NCBI RefSeq assembly: GCF_017983445.1
Contig: NZ_JAGOBJ010000002.1
Coordinates: 1-64,000, forward strand
DNA from: Halomonas sp.
GTDB lineage: Bacteria > Pseudomonadota > Gammaproteobacteria > Pseudomonadales > Halomonadaceae
Length of the DNA: 64,000 nucleotides
Reading direction: 5' to 3'
The notes under the pieces were generated by a model. The model saw only the letters and a list, made by a program, of their open reading frames with translations, searched no databases and was not told where the DNA came from. The position numbers and the translations under genes are program-made. Positions 58,268 through 64,000 of the stretch are shown in pieces. Position 1 is the first letter of the stretch. Each line of letters begins with the position of its first letter.

Positions 58268-60456
58268 CGCCCACTGCTCAGCCTCAAGCCATTTTGCTCG
58301 TACCCACCAGCGTAGGTGCCGGGTTAACGTCTGCCTGTTTAGGGTTGATTCAGGCACTCGACACCATCGGCCTTAAAGCCGGTTTTTTAAAGCCGTTTAT
58401 GCAAAACGAGCTAAATGGCCCAGGCCTTGACCGCTCCACCGCGCTCGTTTCACGCACGCTAAACCAGCGCCCGCCCTTGCCTATTTCTCAAGCCCGGCTG
58501 GAGCGTCTGCTGCGCGATGACCAGCTTGATGAGCTAATGGAAAACGTGGTAGAGCTTTTTGACCAAGTGACCCAACAGGCGCATCGCGACGGCGGCGCGC
58601 TGGACCTGGTCGTGGTGGAAGGCGTAGTTCCTACACAGCACACCACCTACGCCACCCAAACCAATGCCCAGTTAGCCCACGCCCTTAACGCGCGCATCAT
58701 TCTGGTCGGCACCGGAGACCTGAATGAGCCTCAAGCGCTTGCCGAAGAGCTGGATATGCACGCGCGAAGCTTTGGCGGGGTGAGTTCTAGCCGTACGCTG
58801 GGCGGTATTTTAATGCGTATGAAAAATCTGCCCTACGGCCAGGAGGACGATCTTTCTGCAGCGCCGGGCACGATTAAACCCCAGCTTGAAGAGCCGGTTC
58901 TGGCTGAGCTTCGTCGCTACTCGCCGTCGCTTGCCACCGAGAGCTTTCATCTCATTGGCATAGTGCCGCAAAGCAAAACGCTGACCGCGCCGCGTACGTT
59001 GGATGTGGCGCGGGCGCTTAATGCCACGCTATTGAATGAAGGCGACGCCGCCAGCCGACGTGTGTTGTCGACCAGCCTGTGCGCCCGCAGCGCGGCCAAT
59101 GCACTACATATCTTTACGCCGGGCAGCCTGGTGGTGGCCTCAGGTGATCGTGATGATGTTATCCTGGCCTCGGCACTTGCCACCATGAACGGCACCCAAC
59201 TGGCGGGCGTATTGCTTACCAATGGCTTTCTGCCCAACGACAATATGATTGAGATGTGCAGGCCAGCGCTGAGAACCGGGCTGCCGGTTCTGGCTGTGGA
59301 AACTGATAGCCTGACTACCGCCCAGCACCTGAGCCAGTTGAGTAGCGAGATTCCTATCGATGACTTCGGACGGGCCGAGCAGGTAGCACGCTATGTGGCA
59401 GCGCATATGGATCTGGAGTGGCTAAAGACCACCTTGAGCAACAGCTATATGCAGCGTTTATCGCCTTCGGCGTTTCGCCATCAACTGGTCAAACAGGCGC
59501 TAAAGGCCCAAAAGCGCATCGTACTGCCGGAAGGCGATGAGCCGCGCACGGTGGAAGCGGCTATCATCTGCCAACGGCGTGGCATTGCCAACTGCGTGCT
59601 GCTGGGCAGCCGCGAGAATATCGAGAACGTCGCCCGTAACCGTGGCCTAACGCTGCCCGATGAGCTCACCATCATCGACCCGGAAAGCAGTCGGGCAAAC
59701 TATATTGGGCCGATGGTAGAGCGCCGGCGCGGCAAGCTTAACGAGCTGACCGCTGAGGCCCAGCTGCAGGATAACGTGGTGCTTGGCACCATGATGCTGC
59801 AGCTGGATGAAGTGGATGGCTTGGTGTCTGGGGCCATACATACTACCGCTAATACCGTGCGCCCGGCGTTTCAGCTGATCAAGACCGCGCCTGAATATAA
59901 CCAGGTGTCGTCGATCTTCTTTATGCTGCTGCCCGAACAGGTAGTGGTGTATGGCGACTGCGCGGTCAACCCGGACCCCGATGCTGAAACGCTTGCCGAA
60001 ATTGCCTTGCAAAGCGCCCGCTCCGCCGAAGCGTTTGGCATCGAGCCGCGCGTAGCCATGATCAGCTACTCAACTGGCGATTCGGGCACGGGTGCGGATG
60101 TGGACAAAGTGCGGGAAGCCACGCGCATTGCCAAAGAGCGAGCTCCGCACCTGTTAATTGACGGCCCGCTCCAATACGATGCGGCGGCGATTGAAAGCGT
60201 GGGCAAACAGAAAGCGCCGGATTCGCCTGTAGCAGGCCGTGCGACCGTATTTGTATTCCCAGACCTGAATACCGGCAATACGACCTATAAAGCGGTACAG
60301 CGTAGCGCCCGCGTCGTCAGCGTTGGCCCCATGCTGCAGGGCTTGAACAAGCCGGTGAATGACCTTTCCCGCGGCGCGTTGGTCGATGATATCGTTTATA
60401 CCATCGCCCTTACCGCCATTCAGGCAAGCCAGCGGGAAGCGATGGCCAGCCAATAA
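58264..60456 (+). CDS. pta: Phosphate acetyltransferase Pta (long form)
   Basis: A 730-residue cytoplasmic enzyme converting acetyl phosphate and CoA to acetyl-CoA. It is the three-domain long form: N-terminal P-loop-like/BioD-like domain (residues 10-190; [18 protein letters not shown]), DRTGG domain (about 225-340) and C-terminal PTA_PTB catalytic domain (from about 400; [42 protein letters not shown]). The long form usually binds regulators such as NADH or pyruvate through the N-terminus. The start at ATG 58264 overlaps the ackA stop. Confidence 0.96.
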   Translation: MTPTAQPQAILLVPTSVGAGLTSACLGLIQALDTIGLKAGFLKPFMQNELNGPGLDRSTALVSRTLNQRPPLPISQARLERLLRDDQLDELMENVVELFDQVTQQAHRDGGALDLVVVEGVVPTQHTTYATQTNAQLAHALNARIILVGTGDLNEPQALAEELDMHARSFGGVSSSRTLGGILMRMKNLPYGQEDDLSAAPGTIKPQLEEPVLAELRRYSPSLATESFHLIGIVPQSKTLTAPRTLDVARALNATLLNEGDAASRRVLSTSLCARSAANALHIFTPGSLVVASGDRDDVILASALATMNGTQLAGVLLTNGFLPNDNMIEMCRPALRTGLPVLAVETDSLTTAQHLSQLSSEIPIDDFGRAEQVARYVAAHMDLEWLKTTLSNSYMQRLSPSAFRHQLVKQALKAQKRIVLPEGDEPRTVEAAIICQRRGIANCVLLGSRENIENVARNRGLTLPDELTIIDPESSRANYIGPMVERRRGKLNELTAEAQLQDNVVLGTMMLQLDEVDGLVSGAIHTTANTVRPAFQLIKTAPEYNQVSSIFFMLLPEQVVVYGDCAVNPDPDAETLAEIALQSARSAEAFGIEPRVAMISYSTGDSGTGADVDKVREATRIAKERAPHLLIDGPLQYDAAAIESVGKQKAPDSPVAGRATVFVFPDLNTGNTTYKAVQRSARVVSVGPMLQGLNKPVNDLSRGALVDDIVYTIALTAIQASQREAMASQ

Positions 60457-60484
60457 GGTTCGGAAAAAAAAGATTCAAGGCAAG

Positions 60485-60522
60485 AAAAAGCCCCGAACAG
60501 CTTAGCTGTTCGGGGCTTTTTT
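60485..60522. terminator. Strong bidirectional terminator between pta and cyoE
   Basis: A perfect 12-bp stem GCCCCGAACAGC/GCTGTTCGGGGC with a TTA loop is flanked by five A (60485-60489) and six T (60517-60522), so it can end transcripts from both convergent operons. Confidence 0.92.
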
Positions 60523-60551
60523 CAATTCAGCCGCCTAGCGGTATGAATCGA

Positions 60552-61427
60552 TCAGGTCCACATCGGCACCATGGATTCCAACACGATTACCAGGCTCATC
60601 GCGGTAATGGTCAGAATCGAAACACCAAACACGCGCTTGGCCCAGCGTACATCGTCATCAAGCCGGTAGCCGCAGATGGCAAGATACAGCCAGTAGCCAC
60701 CCATGGTCAGTGCGACACACAGATAGCCAGTACCTGCCTGGCTTGCCAGTACCAACGCTAATGAGGCGGGAATAAACGCCACGATGTAGCCAAGAATATG
60801 GTGCTTTGCGCGCTTGATCCCGTGAACAACAGGCAGAACGGGAATCGAAGCGCGCTGGTAATCGGCATAGCGGAAAATCGCAATGGCGTAGGAGTGCGGC
60901 ATCTGCCAAAGGCAGAAGATCAACAGCAGAACAATCGCGCCGCTGTCAAAATAACCCGTCACAGCGCAGTACCCGACCACCGGCGGCATAGCGCCTGAAA
61001 GGCTGCCTACAACGGTGCCGTATTCGGAATTGCGCTTCATATAGAGGCTATACACCCCTACATACACGCCCCACCCAATAACAGCCAATGCCACCGTCAA
61101 TCCATTGGTACCCAATGCCAGACATACCACACCACTGATACCCAGCAGCGCCGATAAACCAAGTGCTTGGGTGATAGAAACGCTCCCTCTGACCAGAGGA
61201 CGATGGCGCGTGCGCGCCATCAGAGCATCAATATCCCGATCAATCACGTTGTTACAGGCACAGCCTGAAGCGATCACTAATGCGATCCCCAACATGACCG
61301 AAGCAAACGTCACCAGATCGAATTCACCGTGCGCGGCTAAAAAGTAGCCGCCAAGGGCGGCAATCAGATTGCCGCCGATGATTCCTGGCTTGGTTAGCTC
61401 AAGCAGATCGTGCCACCGATTGGGCAT
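60552..61427 (-). CDS. cyoE: Heme O synthase (protoheme IX farnesyltransferase) CyoE
   Basis: A 291-residue membrane protein with about seven to nine spans that farnesylates heme B for the bo3 oxidase. The UbiA-type prenyl-diphosphate motif NVIDRDIDALMARTRHRPL is intact, as is the second, YADYQRASIPVLPVVHG. ATG 61427, 5 nt after the cyoD stop, is preferred over a GTG at 61475 that would overlap cyoD. Confidence 0.95.
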   Translation of the reverse strand: MPNRWHDLLELTKPGIIGGNLIAALGGYFLAAHGEFDLVTFASVMLGIALVIASGCACNNVIDRDIDALMARTRHRPLVRGSVSITQALGLSALLGISGVVCLALGTNGLTVALAVIGWGVYVGVYSLYMKRNSEYGTVVGSLSGAMPPVVGYCAVTGYFDSGAIVLLLIFCLWQMPHSYAIAIFRYADYQRASIPVLPVVHGIKRAKHHILGYIVAFIPASLALVLASQAGTGYLCVALTMGGYWLYLAICGYRLDDDVRWAKRVFGVSILTITAMSLVIVLESMVPMWT

Positions 61428-61432
61428 GCTGG

Positions 61433-61756
61433 TTAGCCGATCATCATGTTGAGATGTAGATGCTGCATGATCCACAGCGAACCTCCTACCACTAGGCCGA
61501 GAATCAGCACCGTGAAGACGAAGGACAGCATGTTCCAGCCATCTTCGGTCTTGAAGTCCAAGTGCATGAACATCACAAGCTGAACCAGAACCTGCAAAAC
61601 GGCCGTCACGACGATGATTCCCACGTTCACAGGCAAGCTGAACGAACCCAGCATAACCGCGCCAAATGGAATGACAGTCAAGACCAACGACAGTACAAGA
61701 CCCGTTACATAGGACTTTACGGTGCCGTGACCGGACGATTGGCTAGAAGAACTCAT
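61433..61756 (-). CDS. cyoD: Cytochrome bo3 quinol oxidase subunit IV CyoD
   Basis: A 107-residue three-span subunit; [22 protein letters not shown] is the family signature region. The ATG at 61756 overlaps the cyoC stop by 4 nt (ATGA); the longer frame lies within cyoC. It assists assembly of the copper-B site in E. coli. Confidence 0.94.
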   Translation of the reverse strand: MSSSSQSSGHGTVKSYVTGLVLSLVLTVIPFGAVMLGSFSLPVNVGIIVVTAVLQVLVQLVMFMHLDFKTEDGWNMLSFVFTVLILGLVVGGSLWIMQHLHLNMMIG

Positions 61757-62367
61757 ACCAGCACTCCCATCAAGTAGACGAAGGAGAATACACAGATCCA
61801 GACGATATCCAGGAAGTGCCAGAACAAGCTCAAGCACAGGATACGCGGACGCGTTTTATCATTCAGACCCTTGGTCGACAGCTGAACCAGCATGACCAGA
61901 ATCCAGATCATACCGAAGGTCACGTGCAGGCCGTGGGTACCTACCAGGGTAAAGAACGCTGACAGGAAGGCGCTACGATCCGGGCCGAAACCTTCATGGA
62001 TCAGGTGATGGAATTCATAGATTTCCATCCCCAGGAACATCAGGCCCAGCACGAACGTAATGCCCAGCCACATCTTCACCTGACCGACACGGTTGGCGTT
62101 CATCGCCAGAACGCCCATGCCGAAGGTGAAACTACTGATCAGCAGTGCAAAGGTGCCGAAGAGAATCAAAGGTAGTTCAAAAATATCCGCGCCGGTCGGC
62201 CCACCTGCCGTGCCCTTCATGAGCACGGCGTAGGTGGCGAATAGTGTTCCGAAGATCACTAAGTCGCTCATTAGGTAGACCCAGAAACCAAATACCTTGG
62301 TAGGACCGGCATCGTGGTGCTCATGCTCTTCAGCATGGGCATCGTGATGTAAGGATTCAGTAGCCAT
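61753..62367 (-). CDS. cyoC: Cytochrome bo3 quinol oxidase subunit III CyoC
   Basis: A 204-residue five-span subunit III of the heme-copper quinol oxidase, with [18 protein letters not shown] and [19 protein letters not shown], both hallmarks. A His-rich cytoplasmic N-terminus ([14 protein letters not shown]) is present. The start overlaps the cyoB stop by one base (TAATG). Confidence 0.95.
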   Translation of the reverse strand: MATESLHHDAHAEEHEHHDAGPTKVFGFWVYLMSDLVIFGTLFATYAVLMKGTAGGPTGADIFELPLILFGTFALLISSFTFGMGVLAMNANRVGQVKMWLGITFVLGLMFLGMEIYEFHHLIHEGFGPDRSAFLSAFFTLVGTHGLHVTFGMIWILVMLVQLSTKGLNDKTRPRILCLSLFWHFLDIVWICVFSFVYLMGVLV

Positions 62368-64000
62368 TACGCCTGGGCCTCCACACGTTGTTGATGAGCA
62401 CGTTCGATTCGCTCGACCTCTGCAGCAGGCACGTAGTAATCGATATCGTCGTTAGATACCCGCATCAGGAAGCTCACCAGCATGCCGATTGCACTGAACC
62501 CAGCCAGCCACCAGATGTGCCATACCATGGCGAAACCAAAGATCATCGCAAAGACACTGATGATAGGTCCGGCCACCGTATTTCTCGGCATATGGATATC
62601 CGTGTATGGCGCATCTTCCAACTGCTCGTTGCCACGCTGCTTTTGCGACCAGAAGCTGTCGATATCACCAACGACGGGCAGGCGCGCAAAGTTGTAGAAC
62701 GCGGGTGGGGAAGAGGCTGCCCATTCGAGCGTACGGCCATCCCATGGGTCGCCGGTCACATCAGCATACTTATCGCGGTTACGCACGCTTACGTAGAACT
62801 GAATGAGCGTACAAGCAATACCCGCAGCGATCAGCAGTGCACCGATCAAAGCAACGATAAACCAGGGCTGCCATTCAGCGTTCGGGTATGAGTTCATGCG
62901 GCGCGCAGCACCGTAGAAGCTCAGTACGTACAGCGGCATGAACGCGACGTAGAAACCGATTATCCAGCACCAGAAGGAACGCTTGCCCCACTTCTCATCA
63001 AGCGTGAAGCCGAAGGCTTTCGGGAACCAGTAGGTCAGACCCGCCATCATGCCGAAGACCACACCACCAACGATAACGTTATGGAAGTGAGCAATAACGA
63101 ACAGACTGTTGTGCAGTACAAAGTTAGCCGCCGGCAGTGCCAGCATAACGCCTGTCATACCACCAATCGTAAAGGTAATGATGAAGCCCAGCGTCCACAG
63201 TACCGGTGAGGTCAGTTCCAGACGACCACGGAAGATAGTGAATAGCCAGTTAAACACCTTCACACCTGTCGGGATCGCAATGATCATCGTCATGATGCCG
63301 AAGAAGGCATTGACGTTGGCGCCTGCGCCCATGGTGAAGAAGTGGTGCAACCAAACGATGAACGACAGTACGGTAATGGCAATCGTTGCCCATACCATGG
63401 TGTGGTAACCGAACAAGCGCTTGCGGGCAAAGGTCGCAATAACTTCAGAGAACACACCGAAGGCCGGCAGAATCAGGATGTAAACTTCGGGGTGACCCCA
63501 CGCCCAGATAAGGTTGACATACATCATTACGTTGCCGCCCATATCGTTCGTGAAGAAATTCATCCCCAGGTAACGATCCAGCGTCAGCATCGCAATAGTA
63601 GCGGTCAAAATCGGGAAAGAGGCAATGATCAGTACGTTGGCGCACAGCGACGTCCAGGTAAAGATCGGCATGCGGAACAGGGTCATACCCTTGGTGCGCA
63701 TTTTCAGAATAGTAACGAAGAAGTTGATACCGGTTAACGTGGTACCTATCCCGGATATCTGCAACGCCCATATCCAGTAATCGACCCCGACCCCGGGACT
63801 GTACTCTATCCCCGAAAGTGGCGCGTAAGCCAACCACCCTGTGGTCGCGAACTCACCCACGAACAGAGAGATATTGATCAGCAGAGCAGAAACTGCAAAC
63901 AGCCAGAAGCTCAGGTTGTTAAGGAACGGGAACGCAACGTCGCGCGCACCGATCTGTAACGGAACAACCAGGTTCATCAGGCCGATAACCATGGGCATCG
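62367..64000 (-). CDS. cyoB: Cytochrome bo3 quinol oxidase subunit I CyoB (5-prime end outside window)
   Basis: The window holds the C-terminal part, about 544 of roughly 660 residues, of the catalytic subunit that reduces oxygen and pumps protons. Ligands visible are the His-Tyr pair in [11 protein letters not shown], the copper-B histidines in [10 protein letters not shown] and the heme ligands in HFHNVIVGG. The first heme histidine and the D-channel entrance lie beyond the right edge. A frame start at 63998 is internal, not the true start. Confidence 0.95.
   Translation of the reverse strand, partial: MPMVIGLMNLVVPLQIGARDVAFPFLNNLSFWLFAVSALLINISLFVGEFATTGWLAYAPLSGIEYSPGVGVDYWIWALQISGIGTTLTGINFFVTILKMRTKGMTLFRMPIFTWTSLCANVLIIASFPILTATIAMLTLDRYLGMNFFTNDMGGNVMMYVNLIWAWGHPEVYILILPAFGVFSEVIATFARKRLFGYHTMVWATIAITVLSFIVWLHHFFTMGAGANVNAFFGIMTMIIAIPTGVKVFNWLFTIFRGRLELTSPVLWTLGFIITFTIGGMTGVMLALPAANFVLHNSLFVIAHFHNVIVGGVVFGMMAGLTYWFPKAFGFTLDEKWGKRSFWCWIIGFYVAFMPLYVLSFYGAARRMNSYPNAEWQPWFIVALIGALLIAAGIACTLIQFYVSVRNRDKYADVTGDPWDGRTLEWAASSPPAFYNFARLPVVGDIDSFWSQKQRGNEQLEDAPYTDIHMPRNTVAGPIISVFAMIFGFAMVWHIWWLAGFSAIGMLVSFLMRVSNDDIDYYVPAAEVERIERAHQQRVEAQA

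Overview
The window reads as chromosomal DNA of a halophilic or marine gammaproteobacterium, most likely Halomonadaceae. This rests on overall protein character and gene set (opgGH, a cyo-type quinol oxidase, cysTWA plus modABC, a DUF2955/HlyD pair, AspT/AspD, ackA-pta). No rRNA or tRNA marker is present, so the placement is inference. Gene density is high. One insertion sequence (IS3 family, 47.75-48.99 kb) is the only clear mobile element.

Layout. 0.1-4.6 kb: a leftward acyl-CoA catabolic operon (acyl-CoA dehydrogenase, acyl-CoA ligase, enoyl-CoA hydratase) behind a palindrome matching the PsrA consensus. 4.7-8.8 kb: MFS transporter, methyltransferase, VOC protein, small membrane protein, LpxL-like acyltransferase. 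8.8-15.6 kb: envelope carbohydrate genes, with a GDP-mannose pyrophosphorylase/isomerase and a membrane alkaline-phosphatase-superfamily protein facing the osmoregulated periplasmic glucan operon opgGH. 15.7-23.9 kb: the most unusual region, an eight-gene set that mixes riboflavin/pterin-type enzymes (creatininase/ArfB-like amidohydrolase, GTP cyclohydrolase II with a degenerate RibB half, a stand-alone RibD reductase, a PTPS/QueD-like protein lacking its catalytic residues) with lipid/glycan functions (flippase-like membrane protein, a glycosyltransferase-methyltransferase fusion, a CDP-alcohol phosphatidyltransferase) and a zinc-less MDR dehydrogenase. I propose it makes a modified pyrimidine/pterin-type conjugate. 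The product is unknown.

24-32.8 kb: sulfate uptake (CysB-type regulator, Sbp, CysT, CysW, CysA) followed by molybdate uptake (ModE-like regulator, ModA, ModB, ModC); the modA Shine-Dalgarno lies inside a 32-bp near-palindrome. 33-38.7 kb: MntP manganese exporter, GFA protein, the AspT/AspD aspartate-alanine proton-motive cycle, a C39-like protease-fold protein and a VF530 protein. 38.8-47.6 kb: KatG, a DUF4153 membrane protein, secreted hydrolase, GNAT, a second GFA protein, TspO and two lipoproteins.

47.7-64 kb: IS3 element, a methyltransferase, then a TPP riboswitch with an enlarged 3-prime stem-loop driving tenA-thiC; CsbD; a DUF2955/HlyD efflux pair; an outer-membrane barrel; an EamA exporter; ackA-pta (acetate/acetyl-phosphate); and the 3-prime part of the cytochrome bo3 operon (cyoB partial, cyoC, cyoD, cyoE). 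Many operons show translational coupling through ATGA, GTGA or TAATG overlaps.
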